NCBI GenBank assembly: GCA_015064285.1 | Contig: SVSN01000001.1 | Span: 1-64,000, forward strand | DNA length: 64,000 nucleotides | Source: Oscillospiraceae bacterium | GTDB lineage: Bacteria > Bacillota > Clostridia > Oscillospirales > CAG-272 | Direction of reading: 5' to 3' | Part shown: positions 24,104 to 33,216 of the stretch, piece by piece | Position numbering within the stretch: the first letter of the stretch is position 1 | Layout of the letters: every line of letters begins with the position of its first letter | The notes under the pieces: model-generated | Databases searched by the model: none | Seen by the model: the letters and a program-made list of their open reading frames with translations, nothing else | Told to the model about the DNA's origin: nothing | Program-made: the position numbers and the translations under genes

Positions 24104-26038
24104 TTATTTGCCCTGGTTTCTTGTGTAGTCCAGCAGACCGCCGGCCAGCAGAATATCCCGCATCCGTTCGCTCAGGTCACACTGAACAGGGATCGTCGTA
24201 CCTTTGGTCTTGTTGATCACAACGATATCTTTGCCGTTTTCCACAGCTTCTCTCAGTCCTTCGATTACCAGCATATCACCGGCATCGATGGTGTCGTAGT
24301 CAGCTTCGTTTACAAATTCCAGAGGCATGATCCCGGCGTTGAGCAGGTTGGCTCTGTGGATCCGTGCAAAGGACTTTACCAGTACCGCCTTGATGCCCAG
24401 GTACAGGGGAGCCAGTGCTGCATGTTCACGGGAAGACCCCTGACCGTAGTTGGCTCCGCCTACAATAATGCTCTGACCAAGGTCCTTTGCTCTGGCAGGG
24501 AAATCCTTGTCGCAAACGGTGAAGCAGTGCTCGGAAATGGCAGGAATGTTGGAGCGCAGGGGCAGGATCTTGGCACCGGCAGGCATGATGTGGTCGGTGG
24601 TAATGTTGTCGCCTACCTTCAGGGAAACGGCACATTCCAGATCTGCCGCCAGCGGTGTGGTAACAGGATAATCCTTGATGTTGGGGCCGCGGAGGATTTC
24701 CACCTTGTCCGCTTCTTCCGCAGGGGCGGGCAGAGCGATCATATTGTCATTGATGAGGAATTTTTCCGGCATGGGGATCTCCGGCATGATGCCCAGTTCT
24801 CTGGGATCGGCCAGATAACCGCAGATGGCGGAAGCGGCAGCCACTTCGGGAGAAACCAGATAGATCTGCCCGTCACGGGTTCCGCTGCGGCCTTCGAAGT
24901 TCCGGTTGAAGGTACGGAGAGAGATACCGCCGGAGTTGGGAGACTGTCCCATACCGATGCAGGGACCGCAGGCAGATTCCAGCACTCTTGCGCCGGCGCC
25001 GATCATGTCACTGAGAGCACCGCAGTCTGCCAGCATGGTCAGTACCTGCTTGGAGCCGGGGGCGATGGACAGGGAAACGTCCGGATGTACTGTCTTGTCT
25101 TTCAGAATATAAGCAACCTTCATCATATCGGCGAGGGAGCTGTTGGTGCAGGAACCGATGCAGACCTGATCTACTTTCATCCGTCCCAGCTCTGTGATCT
25201 TGCACACATTGTCGGGGGAATGGGGGCGTGCGATCATGGGTTCCAGCTCAGACAGATCGATCTCGATGGTTTCATCATATACAGCGTCCGGATCGGCAGA
25301 CAGAGGCACCCAAACATCGCCTCTGCCCTGTGCATCCAGGAACGCCTTTGTTACATCGTCAGAGGGGAAGATAGAGGTGGAAGCACCCAGTTCCGCGCCC
25401 ATGTTGGTGATGGTGGCACGTTCGGGAACGCTGAGGGTGGCAACGCCGTCACCGGTGTATTCGATGATCTTGCCCACGCCGCCCTTGACGGTCATCCGGC
25501 GCAGAACTTCCAGAATCACATCCTTGGCAGCAACCCAGTCCTTCAGCTTGCCGTGCAGCACTACATTGGTGATCTTCGGATAGGTGATATAGTAAGCACC
25601 GCCGCCCATGGCAACCGCTACGTCCAGACCGCCTGCCCCGATGGCAATCATGCCCAGACCGCCGCCTGTGGGGGTATGGCTGTCAGAACCGATCAGGGTC
25701 TTGCCGGGGACACCGAACCGTTCCAGATGTACCTGGTGGCAGATACCGTTGCCGGGACGGGAGAAATAGATCCCATGCTTTTTGGCGCAGGAACCTATGA
25801 AACGGTGGTCGTCCGCATTTTCAAAGCCGTTCTGCAGTGTGTTGTGGTCAATATAGGCAACGGAACGTTCTGTTTTTACCTGGGAAATACCCATTGCCTC
25901 AAATTCGATGTATGCCATGGTGCCGGTGGCATCCTGGGTCAGGGTCTGGTCAATTCGGATACCGATTTCCTGTCCTTTTACAAATTCGCCGTCTACCAGA
26001 TGTGCCTTCAGGATTTTTTCAGCCAGTGTCAGTCCCAT
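24104..26038 (-). CDS. Aconitate hydratase
   Basis: This 644-residue aconitase isomerises citrate to isocitrate through a [4Fe-4S] cluster. The three cluster cysteines are in CIGSCTNSS (about residue 294) and ACGPCIGMG (about 356-359). The N-terminal DQTLTQDATGTMAYIEFEAM segment, LIGSDSHTPTGGGLGMIAIG and the C-terminal swivel domain with GGANYGQGSSREHAAL are canonical. It is the short form common in anaerobic Bacillota rather than the 890-residue AcnA. The IPM isomerase family is excluded by the single-chain layout and the icd partner downstream. Confidence 0.95.
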   Translation of the reverse strand: MGLTLAEKILKAHLVDGEFVKGQEIGIRIDQTLTQDATGTMAYIEFEAMGISQVKTERSVAYIDHNTLQNGFENADDHRFIGSCAKKHGIYFSRPGNGICHQVHLERFGVPGKTLIGSDSHTPTGGGLGMIAIGAGGLDVAVAMGGGAYYITYPKITNVVLHGKLKDWVAAKDVILEVLRRMTVKGGVGKIIEYTGDGVATLSVPERATITNMGAELGASTSIFPSDDVTKAFLDAQGRGDVWVPLSADPDAVYDETIEIDLSELEPMIARPHSPDNVCKITELGRMKVDQVCIGSCTNSSLADMMKVAYILKDKTVHPDVSLSIAPGSKQVLTMLADCGALSDMIGAGARVLESACGPCIGMGQSPNSGGISLRTFNRNFEGRSGTRDGQIYLVSPEVAAASAICGYLADPRELGIMPEIPMPEKFLINDNMIALPAPAEEADKVEILRGPNIKDYPVTTPLAADLECAVSLKVGDNITTDHIMPAGAKILPLRSNIPAISEHCFTVCDKDFPARAKDLGQSIIVGGANYGQGSSREHAALAPLYLGIKAVLVKSFARIHRANLLNAGIMPLEFVNEADYDTIDAGDMLVIEGLREAVENGKDIVVINKTKGTTIPVQCDLSERMRDILLAGGLLDYTRNQGK

Positions 26039-26151
26039 ATGGTTTTTCTCCTTCCGTTCCTGCAGAAAATTGACGGAAGCGGTTTGTGGTTATGCATAAA
26101 CATTAACCGCATTCAGAAAATATGCAGGAGATATACAAAAATATTGTATTC

Positions 26152-26181
26152 ATTATACTACAATAGGCACCTTTTTGTCAA
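26152..26181 (-). promoter_or_regulatory. Strong sigma-A promoter for the aconitase-icd operon
   Basis: The minus strand reads TTGACA, an 18-base spacer and TATAAT, about 115 bases upstream of the aconitase ATG. The 26039-26350 gap holds this and a divergent promoter; no operator is obvious. Confidence 0.85.
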
Positions 26182-26278
26182 CAAGGGAAAAGTATCAAAA
26201 AGCGTGTGTCCGACAGGGGGATTCTTGTATACAATGAGAAGAATATGGAAAAATTACGGAAAAATCCGGGCGTATATC

Positions 26279-26307
26279 TTGCGTTTTCCAGGGAAATATG
26301 TTAGAAT
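26279..26307 (+). promoter_or_regulatory. Probable promoter for the beta-helix gene
   Basis: TTGCGT, a 17-base spacer and TAGAAT lie about 45 bases upstream of the first possible start codon. Confidence 0.5.
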
Positions 26308-26350
26308 AACGCCATAGAAGACTCATCATGGAAAGGGAAAGAACGATACT

Positions 26351-28420
26351 GTGGAAATGATGCATATTTGGGTGAATAAAACGCCGGATCCCGGTCAATA
26401 TGCAGGAAACGGCTGCGGATCATGCAAAACGGCTGCATCGGCTGCGGAAGCCCGGGAAATTGTCAGAACACTGCTGGGTGGTGCGGAAAGACCGGATGTC
26501 ATTACGGTGCATCTGGCAGCGGGACGATATGCCCCTGCGGATTTTCGCTTCGGGGAAGCAGACTGTGCTGCCGACTGCCGTGTGATATGGCAGGGCGAGG
26601 GCGATGCGGTTCTCCACGGCGGACTGACCATCCCGAAAGAAAAATGGCAGATGCCGGATGAAGCCATGGCGGCGCGGTTTGAGGAAGCTGTCCGGGCAGA
26701 TATCCGTATGGTCGATCTGACAGAATACGGTTTTTCCTATGATGACTGGGGTGAAATGCAGGCCATCGGTGCTTTCAGTACAGTGAGTAAATATACAGAT
26801 GTACCGGCCGGCAGCCGATGCGAAGCTTTCTGCGGTGACCGACGCATGACACTTGCCAGATATCCCAATGAAGGCTATCTGATGCTGGACGCTGTGGCGG
26901 ATGTGGGCGACTGTCGTGAATTTCCCGCACAGAACTACTATCTGGACTGGGACGACAGAAAAGATCACAGAGGCGGCATTTATATCATAGACCGCCAGAC
27001 CAATGCACATATCAGCAGGTGGGCCGATTCTTCCACCGCATGGGCTTTCGGCTATTTCATGTGGGACTGGGCCGATTCTTCCACACCGATCACGGTGGAT
27101 ACCGTCAACCGCCGGTTCTTCCCGAAATATGTCAGCCGGTATGGGGCGGTGAAGGGGGCAGATTACTATCTGTATAATGTTCCGGAAGAGCTGGATGCTG
27201 TCTGCGAATGGTATCTGGACAGAAAAACCGGCAAAATGTACTTTTATCCCACAGAAGACGCCCGGACGATCGACTTCTACTGCCATGAAATGCCTCTGAT
27301 TTCCTGCCGGAACACACAAAACATGGAATTCAGGAATCTGACGCTCCGCTGTACCCTGGGGAACGGCATACAGTGTCAGGGCAAAAAGATGACCTTCTCC
27401 GGTATCCTTGTGAAAAACATCGGCGGCAATGCCATGGAAATCAGCGGAAAAGACAATCTTGTGGAAAACTGCGAAGTGACCCATACCGGTAAAGGCGGGA
27501 TCTGTCTGAACGGCGGGGACCGGCAGACCCTTACGCCGGGCATCAACCGGGTGACAAACTGCTATATCCATGATTTTTCAGAGGTATACCAGACCTATCA
27601 GCCCGGTGTGCGTCTGGATGGTGTGGGAAATCATTGTGATCACTGCGAGATCTGTAACTCTCCCCATGCAGCCGTTCTGTATGGCGGCAACGAGCATCTG
27701 ATTGAATATAACTATATCCACGATATGGTGCTGCTGTCCAGCGATGCCGGTGCGATTTATTCCGGGTATGACTGGGCCGGCAACGGTACGGTGATCCGGT
27801 ATAACCGGCTGGAACGGATCGGTGCGAACGGGTTCCGACCGGACGGTATCTACTGGGACGACGGCCTTTCCGGGCAGACCGCATACGGCAATTTGCTGAT
27901 TGGTGTGGGGAAAAACGGCTTTCTGGTGGGCGGCGGCAGAGAAAACATAGTGAAAAACAATGTTCTCATAGAATGCGCGACGCCTATCCAGTATGATGAC
28001 CGGAACCGGGACGGCTTTGTTCACGATGGCTGGGCGAGAGCGGCAGTCAATGATCCGGAGACCGGACATTGGCAGAAACTGAGAACGGTGCCGTATGATC
28101 AGGGGATCTGGAAAGAAAAATATCCGCTGCTGGCTAAGATCATCCTTGATTTTGACAAATACGACGATCCCGATTTCCCGGTCAACCCTGCCTATTCCAC
28201 GGTTTCCGGTAACGTGATCATCGATGCGGAAGGAAAACTCGGCCGGATCGCACAGTCTGTGTATGATTACAGCACTGTGGAAAACAATCCCGTTTTCACC
28301 ACAACGGAAGAAGCCGGACTGGATACGGAGAACTATACTTTTGCCCCGGACAGCCCGGTCTTTGCACAGATTCCGGATTTTGAAAACCTGCCTGTGGCGG
28401 ATATGGGTCTGAAACAGTAA
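26351..28420 (+). CDS. Right-handed parallel beta-helix protein (putative polysaccharide-active enzyme)
   Basis: This protein of about 689 residues has a right-handed beta-helix core (about 320-600) visible as repeated short strands with Asn ladders (NTQNMEFRNLTL, ENCEVTHTGKGG, IEYNYIHDM, IRYNRLERIG, VKNNVLIECA). The N-terminal part has an APAGSRC-like segment and RMTLARYPNEG, as in glycan-active beta-helix proteins. GAIYSGYDWAGNGT and GIYWDDGLSGQTAYGN recall a large uncharacterised group, some of which are glycosidases; I cannot assign a family. No signal peptide is present, which suggests a cytosolic substrate. GTG 26351, ATG 26357 and ATG 26360 are all possible starts. It is 29 bases before a Gfo/Idh oxidoreductase gene. 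Confidence 0.82.
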   Translation: MEMMHIWVNKTPDPGQYAGNGCGSCKTAASAAEAREIVRTLLGGAERPDVITVHLAAGRYAPADFRFGEADCAADCRVIWQGEGDAVLHGGLTIPKEKWQMPDEAMAARFEEAVRADIRMVDLTEYGFSYDDWGEMQAIGAFSTVSKYTDVPAGSRCEAFCGDRRMTLARYPNEGYLMLDAVADVGDCREFPAQNYYLDWDDRKDHRGGIYIIDRQTNAHISRWADSSTAWAFGYFMWDWADSSTPITVDTVNRRFFPKYVSRYGAVKGADYYLYNVPEELDAVCEWYLDRKTGKMYFYPTEDARTIDFYCHEMPLISCRNTQNMEFRNLTLRCTLGNGIQCQGKKMTFSGILVKNIGGNAMEISGKDNLVENCEVTHTGKGGICLNGGDRQTLTPGINRVTNCYIHDFSEVYQTYQPGVRLDGVGNHCDHCEICNSPHAAVLYGGNEHLIEYNYIHDMVLLSSDAGAIYSGYDWAGNGTVIRYNRLERIGANGFRPDGIYWDDGLSGQTAYGNLLIGVGKNGFLVGGGRENIVKNNVLIECATPIQYDDRNRDGFVHDGWARAAVNDPETGHWQKLRTVPYDQGIWKEKYPLLAKIILDFDKYDDPDFPVNPAYSTVSGNVIIDAEGKLGRIAQSVYDYSTVENNPVFTTTEEAGLDTENYTFAPDSPVFAQIPDFENLPVADMGLKQ

Positions 28421-28449
28421 AATTTTATTTCTGAAAGGAAGATACAAAT

Positions 28450-29280
28450 ATGAAAGTCGGATTTATTGATTATTTTCTGGATGAATGGCATGCCAATAAC
28501 TACCCCAAGCTGTTTGCAGATGCTTCGGACGGCGAAGTTGTGGTGGGTTCCGCCTACGGTATGATTGCTTCTCCCCGCACCGGTATGACCAGCGAACAGT
28601 GGTGTGAAAATTTTGGTGTAAAGCATGCCGCAACGATTGAACAGGTCATCGAAGAAAACGACTGCCTGGTCGTGCTTTCTCCCGATAATCCGGAAATGCA
28701 TCCCGAACTGTGCAAACTGCCTCTGGCTTCCGGCAAGCGCACCTATATCGACAAGACCTTTGCCTGCTCCCGGAAGGAAGCGGAAGAAATTTTTGCCAAT
28801 GCAGAAGCCCACAACACCCCCTGCTTCTCTTCCTCCGCCCTGCGCTTTGCCAATGAAGTGAAGGCTGCCGATAAAAACGGTATCGACTTCATCAGCTCCC
28901 GCGGCCCCGGCGTGTTCCCGATTTATGCCATTCATCAGGTGGAACCGATCGTGACGCTTATGGGCAGCGAAGTACGCCGTGTCATGAGCATCGGTACCGC
29001 CAGAACTCCCGGTCTGCTGATCGATTTCAAGGATGGCAGAAGAGCGACCATGAACACCTACGAAAGCGGTGCTTTCAATATGCAGATCAAATATACCGAT
29101 AACCGACTGGCTGTGATCCCGGACTGCTCCGATTATTTTGCCAACTTTATCGTAGATCTGATTGATTTCTTCCGCACCGGTGATGTAAAGGTAAACCACG
29201 CGGAAACCATCGCCATTATGGGCATTCTGGAAAAGGGCCGCATGGCACTGGAAGATCCGGAACACTGGTACGAAATCTGA
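28450..29280 (+). CDS. Gfo/Idh/MocA family oxidoreductase
   Basis: This 276-residue protein is shorter than typical members (330-400) but keeps the layout: N-terminal nucleotide-binding segment (KVGFIDYF, where the GxGxxG loop is degenerate), CLVVLSPDNPEMH, SGKRTYIDKTFACS resembling the conserved GKHV(y)vEKP motif (Lys in DKTF), then a beta-sheet substrate domain. The altered glycine loop leaves the cofactor uncertain. It is cotranscribed with the beta-helix gene and has AAAGGAAG in front. Together they may convert an unusual sugar or uronate. Confidence 0.82.
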   Translation: MKVGFIDYFLDEWHANNYPKLFADASDGEVVVGSAYGMIASPRTGMTSEQWCENFGVKHAATIEQVIEENDCLVVLSPDNPEMHPELCKLPLASGKRTYIDKTFACSRKEAEEIFANAEAHNTPCFSSSALRFANEVKAADKNGIDFISSRGPGVFPIYAIHQVEPIVTLMGSEVRRVMSIGTARTPGLLIDFKDGRRATMNTYESGAFNMQIKYTDNRLAVIPDCSDYFANFIVDLIDFFRTGDVKVNHAETIAIMGILEKGRMALEDPEHWYEI

Positions 29281-29299
29281 CGGTATCAAACTGCATAAA

Positions 29300-29343
29300 A
29301 AGAAAAGCGGCTGTTCATCCTGCGAGGGATTTACAGTCGCTTT
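29300..29343 (-). terminator. Terminator between mscS and the oxidoreductase gene
   Basis: An 11-bp stem (29304-29314 with 29333-29343) is followed on the minus strand by CTTTTCTTTTTA. It serves mscS and may also stop the convergent transcript. Confidence 0.7.
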
Positions 29344-29357
29344 GTATGTGTCGGGAA

Positions 29358-30176
29358 TTATTTGTCCAGATGTACGTCCAGCTGCTTGTAGGGAATCTGG
29401 ATACCGAACTGGTCGAAGGCCTTCTTCACATCTTCAAACATGGAGAAGTATACAGCCCAGTAGTTTTCGGAAGCAACCCAGAGACGGAATTTCACCTGGA
29501 TGCTGTCCTCGCCATGACCGGCAATCATAACTTCCGGAGCGGGATCCTGCAGGATGTTTTCATCATTGGAAGCCGTTGCCAGCAGAACTTTCCGTACCAG
29601 ATCAATGTCGGAAGAATACGCCACATTGAATTCAAAATCGATACGACGGGTGGCTTCGGTGGACAGGTTGGTGATGGTGCTGTTGGACAGGGAACCGTTG
29701 GGAACCATGATCCGCTGATTGTCGGGGGTGATCAGCGTGGTATAGTAAATGCCGATTTCCTTAACCACACCGGAAATACCGCCGGTGGTAATGAAATCCC
29801 CGATATGGAAGGGTCTGCAGAAGACGATAATCACACCGGCAGCGATGTTGGAAAGGCCTCCCTGCAGAGCCAGTGCGATGGCAGCTCCACAGGTGGTCAG
29901 TGCGGCGATCAGGGCAGAGGTCTGAATCCCTACCATGGATACGGCAGCGATAATCAGCAGGAGTTTCAGGGTAATTCTCAGTGCATTGGCAAGAAAAGAC
30001 TGCATATTGGAGTCCAGATGCTCAAAGCTCTTGGAGGAAGTCAGCTTTTTCACCACAACATTCACCAGCTTGAAGCCGATGAGCAGGACCAGCAGCGCGC
30101 CGATGATCTTCCACAGGTAGGGAACAACCTGATTGAACAGGAAGGTGCCCAGCGCAGAGTTCATAAAATCGTTCAT
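29358..30176 (-). CDS. mscS: MscS-family mechanosensitive channel
   Basis: This 272-residue small-conductance channel protects against osmotic downshock. Three transmembrane segments can be seen (about 17-38, 63-85, 86-110). The third is Gly/Ala-rich (IAALTTCGAAIALALQGGLSNIAAG), the pore helix of the MscS family, and is followed by the PFHIGDFI beta-domain motif and a soluble C-terminal alpha/beta domain (EDSIQVKFRLWV). Length and order match E. coli MscS. It is monocistronic with its own promoter and terminator. Confidence 0.94.
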   Translation of the reverse strand: MNDFMNSALGTFLFNQVVPYLWKIIGALLVLLIGFKLVNVVVKKLTSSKSFEHLDSNMQSFLANALRITLKLLLIIAAVSMVGIQTSALIAALTTCGAAIALALQGGLSNIAAGVIIVFCRPFHIGDFITTGGISGVVKEIGIYYTTLITPDNQRIMVPNGSLSNSTITNLSTEATRRIDFEFNVAYSSDIDLVRKVLLATASNDENILQDPAPEVMIAGHGEDSIQVKFRLWVASENYWAVYFSMFEDVKKAFDQFGIQIPYKQLDVHLDK

Positions 30177-30216
30177 AATCTAAATTCCTTTCCGCAACAG
30201 AAAAATTGACAATACA

Positions 30217-30245
30217 ATTATACTATACGGTTTGCGGAAAATCAA
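30217..30245 (-). promoter_or_regulatory. sigma-A promoter for mscS
   Basis: The minus strand reads TTGATT, a 17-base spacer and a perfect TATAAT about 40 bases upstream of the ATG. Confidence 0.7.
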
Positions 30246-30273
30246 CCGGCTCACCGAAATATTTACAATCTGC

Positions 30274-30308
30274 CAAAAAAAAATCTGACCGGCATAAACC
30301 GATCAGAT
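30274..30308 (-). terminator. Terminator of the XRE-cupin-acyl-CoA ligase gene
   Basis: On the minus strand ATCTGA pairs with TCAGAT, extended inward by CGG/CCG, then a run of nine T residues follows. Confidence 0.8.
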
Positions 30309-30316
30309 GGATGATA

Positions 30317-32608
30317 TTACTTCTGGTCACGATTGCGCAGTTCTACGCGGCGGATCTTACCGGAGATGGTCTTGGGCAGCTCGTCCATGAATTCCACAAT
30401 TCTGGGGTACTTGTAAGGAGCGGTGTGTTCCTTGACATAGTTCTGGATTTCCTTCTTGAGAGCATCGGAGCCTTCCGTACCCTTGACCAGTACGATGGAT
30501 GCCTTGACGATCTGACCGCGGATTTCGTCCGGTACGGCCGTGATGGCGCATTCCAGTACGTAGGGCAGTTCCATGATGACAGATTCGATTTCGAAGGGCC
30601 CGATCCGGTAGCCGGAGGACTTGATCACGTCGTCAGTACGGCCCACATACCAGAAATATCCGTCTTCATCACGCCATGCGGTATCACCGGTGTGGTAGTA
30701 ACCGTCATGCCATGCTTCCTTGGTAGCTTCTTCGTTCCGGTAATAGCCCTTGTACAGACCGGCGGGAACTGCTTCTGTGGTGCGGATTACGATTTCACCG
30801 GTTTCACCCACTTCACAGGACTTGCCGTCGTAGTCCACGATGTCCACATCGTACAGCGGAGAGGGATGCCCCATGGAACCGGGCTTGGGCGTGTCTCCCA
30901 CAAAGTTCCCGATTACCAGTGTGGTTTCCGTCTGGCCGAAACCTTCCATCAGGGACAGGCCGGTGTATTCCTTGAACTTGTAGAATACTTCGGGATTCAG
31001 TGCTTCGCCGGCGATGGTGCAGTGCTTGAGAGAGGAGAGATCGTAGTTTTCGATACCGGCCTTGATGAAGAACCGGAACATGGTGGGCGGCGCACAGAAG
31101 GTTGTGATCTGATACTTGGCAAACAGAGGCAGCAGATCGGCAGCATCAAACTTTTCAAAGTCGTACGCGAATACGCAGGATTCACAGAGCCACTGACCGT
31201 ACAGCTTGCCCCAGAGAGCCTTGCCCCAGCCGGTGTCGGAGATGGTGAAGTGGATGCCGTTCGGGTCACAGTTGTGCCAGTACCGTGCGGTGATGTAGTG
31301 ACCCAGAGCGTACTTGTAGCTGTGGGCGGCAATCTTCGGATATCCGGTGGTGCCGGAAGTGAAGAGCATATACATGGTTTCGTTGCCGCAGGCTTCCATT
31401 CTTCTCTCGAAGGTTTCGGGATATCCCATGAATTCATCATCAAAAGAATGCCAGCCGTCCCGGTGACCGTTTGCGATCACCTTGATGATATCCTGTTCCA
31501 CCAGTTTTTCCGCATTTTCGGCATGCATAGCGGTTTCCCCGTCGGCAGTACAGACGATTGCGGCTACGCTGGCAGCTTTGTAGCGATACTCAAAGTCGTG
31601 TTCCACCAGCATATGGGTGGCGGGGATGGCAACGGCGCCCAGCTTGTGCAGTGCGATGGATGCGATCCAGAACTGCCAGTGTCTCTTGAGAACCAGCATA
31701 ACGGTATCGCCGTGCCGGATGCCCAGAGATTCGAAATAATTGGCCGCCCGGTTGGAGAGAAGGGAGATATCCTTGTAAGTAAAACGGCGTTCGTTTTTAT
31801 TTACGTCCAGGTGGAGCAGCGCCAGCTTGTCAGGGGTCTTGGCGGCGATGGCGTCCACAGTGTCATAGGCGAAATTGTATTTGTCTTCGTTCTTGAAGGC
31901 GATCTTCTTCAGACGACCGTTTTCTTCGGTGCATTCGATGAAGTTCAGCGCCACAGCGTTTTCCGGCAGCGGAACCAGCGTGTTTTCCGTGGAAGCAGTA
32001 CCGCGTTCTTCGTACTGCTGTTCCGGATAATCATAGGCAGCGCCGCCGTTGGCGATGATGATGGCCAGGAACTTGCAGTCTCCATCTACAGCAACCATAC
32101 CATGGGGCTTGCTGCTGTCGTAATAGATAGAATCGCCGGCTTCCAGAACTTCTTCATTGCCGTCCAGAGAAACCCGCAGCTTCCCGGAGAGAATATAGTT
32201 GAATTCATGGCCTTCATGATGCCCCAGCTTGATGGGAGCGGCAGCATCATCGGCATTGTATTTTGCCAGAACCACAAAGGGTTCGGCGGCTTTATTCTTG
32301 AACAGCGGGGCCAGGTTGTGATACTGGAATCCTTTTCTGCGGGCGATGGGCAGACCGCGTCCCTGACGGGTGATACTGTATTCTTCCAGTGTGGGGCTGG
32401 AACCCTTCAGCAGGTCGGTGGTATCCACGCCCAGACGGGCAGCACATTTATAGATGAACGTAAAGGTAAAGTCCATCTCCCCGTTTTCCAGGGCTTTGTA
32501 TACATCCAGGCTCACACCGGTGCAGGCGGCCATTTCTTCTTCGGATACTTCGCACACCAGTCTCGTTTCTCTGATACGGGCGGCAACTTCTTTCAGCATT
32601 TGTTCCAT
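30317..32608 (-). CDS. XRE HTH - cupin - AMP-forming acyl-CoA synthetase fusion
   Basis: This 763-residue protein has three parts. Residues about 5-68 are an XRE-type helix-turn-helix; about 95-186 are a cupin with metal ligands in HHEGHE (130-135) and His169; about 210-763 are an acyl-CoA synthetase of the ANL superfamily with YMLFTSGTTGYPK (about 410), YHTGDTAW and GYFWYVGRTDDVIKSSGYR, and a C-terminal catalytic lysine in TISGKIRR. The substrate is unknown; medium-chain or aromatic acids are usual for the subgroup. HTH plus cupin resembles stand-alone regulators, so the enzyme may sense its ligand or regulate its own gene. The ATG at 32608 has AAGGAG at 8 bases; longer readings pass through the T-box terminator. 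Confidence 0.92.
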   Translation of the reverse strand: MEQMLKEVAARIRETRLVCEVSEEEMAACTGVSLDVYKALENGEMDFTFTFIYKCAARLGVDTTDLLKGSSPTLEEYSITRQGRGLPIARRKGFQYHNLAPLFKNKAAEPFVVLAKYNADDAAAPIKLGHHEGHEFNYILSGKLRVSLDGNEEVLEAGDSIYYDSSKPHGMVAVDGDCKFLAIIIANGGAAYDYPEQQYEERGTASTENTLVPLPENAVALNFIECTEENGRLKKIAFKNEDKYNFAYDTVDAIAAKTPDKLALLHLDVNKNERRFTYKDISLLSNRAANYFESLGIRHGDTVMLVLKRHWQFWIASIALHKLGAVAIPATHMLVEHDFEYRYKAASVAAIVCTADGETAMHAENAEKLVEQDIIKVIANGHRDGWHSFDDEFMGYPETFERRMEACGNETMYMLFTSGTTGYPKIAAHSYKYALGHYITARYWHNCDPNGIHFTISDTGWGKALWGKLYGQWLCESCVFAYDFEKFDAADLLPLFAKYQITTFCAPPTMFRFFIKAGIENYDLSSLKHCTIAGEALNPEVFYKFKEYTGLSLMEGFGQTETTLVIGNFVGDTPKPGSMGHPSPLYDVDIVDYDGKSCEVGETGEIVIRTTEAVPAGLYKGYYRNEEATKEAWHDGYYHTGDTAWRDEDGYFWYVGRTDDVIKSSGYRIGPFEIESVIMELPYVLECAITAVPDEIRGQIVKASIVLVKGTEGSDALKKEIQNYVKEHTAPYKYPRIVEFMDELPKTISGKIRRVELRNRDQK

Positions 32609-32723
32609 AACCAAATCTCCTTTAGATGTGTATCTGTCCGGCGGCAGACACAGAATGATACGGACAGCATCGTTGGCACACTGTCCGGCTGCATCCACGG
32701 ATCCGGCAGATACAGCCCGGGAC

Positions 32724-32991
32724 GAAAAAAACCGTCCCAAATTGCTTTGAGACGGATGATATTATCCGCGGTACCACTCAAATTGTGCATTGCTGCACCA
32801 CTCTGCGGGTTCCAACAAACCCTCTGCCGTCACGTGGCAGTTACGGGGAAACATTACTCGGCAGAGCCTTTGATATTCCCGACTCGGAAGGGATAGCGTA
32901 CATAGCTGCCGTGCCTGTATTCCACCGCCACAGGCTCTCTGAAACGACTTATCTGCCGTGCACACGTCTTCGTCACAGTCTTTCTTAAGTT
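32724..32991 (-). ncRNA. T-box leader (tRNA-sensing riboswitch)
   Basis: On the minus strand the leader has a K-turn-like GACGAAGAC, AGAGAGCC with a distal hairpin GCCTGT/ACAGGC whose loop contains GGTGGAA, a stem III-like hairpin (TATCCC/GGGAATA), and the invariant antiterminator sequence TGGTACCGCGG (32766-32776). A terminator follows (CCGTCTCAAA with TTTGGGACGG, 32732-32755) with seven T residues. Uncharged cognate tRNA should pair with the antiterminator and allow transcription of the ligase fusion. The specifier lies near 32886-32897 (GCTATCCCTTCC on the RNA); TAT (Tyr), ATC (Ile) or TCC (Ser) are all possible readings. Confidence 0.9.
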
Positions 32992-32998
32992 TGCCAGT

Positions 32999-33027
32999 AT
33001 TATAGCACGTTTTATTTTGGCTGTCAA
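32999..33027 (-). promoter_or_regulatory. Consensus sigma-A promoter for the T-box transcript
   Basis: The minus strand reads TTGACA, a 17-base spacer and TATAAT. Transcription would begin near 32992, at the start of the T-box. Confidence 0.88.
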
Positions 33028-33157
33028 CCCCTTTTTTACAGAAAACACAGTGAAAATTACACGGAAATGCAGCCGAATATTCATGAATATTACCAAATAT
33101 ACAGCATAAATCATGGTATATACAGCATCTGAGGCGTATTTATACCGCCTTCAGCAG

Positions 33158-33186
33158 TTGCATTCCTGTGGAAAATGTGGTATACT
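33158..33186 (+). promoter_or_regulatory. sigma-A promoter for the glycoside hydrolase gene
   Basis: TTGCAT, a 17-base spacer and TATACT. The 254-bp repeat element lies between this promoter and the gene, so its sequence would be part of the 5' untranslated region. Confidence 0.65.
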
Positions 33187-33216
33187 GAAGCTGCCAAACC
33201 CTCTGAAAATACAAGT

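Noticed and set aside
32609-32740. Longer N-terminus of the XRE-cupin-ligase protein
   Set aside because: The frame passes through the T-box terminator and the region before AAGGAG; the ATG at 32608 has an ideal ribosome site and starts the HTH domain.
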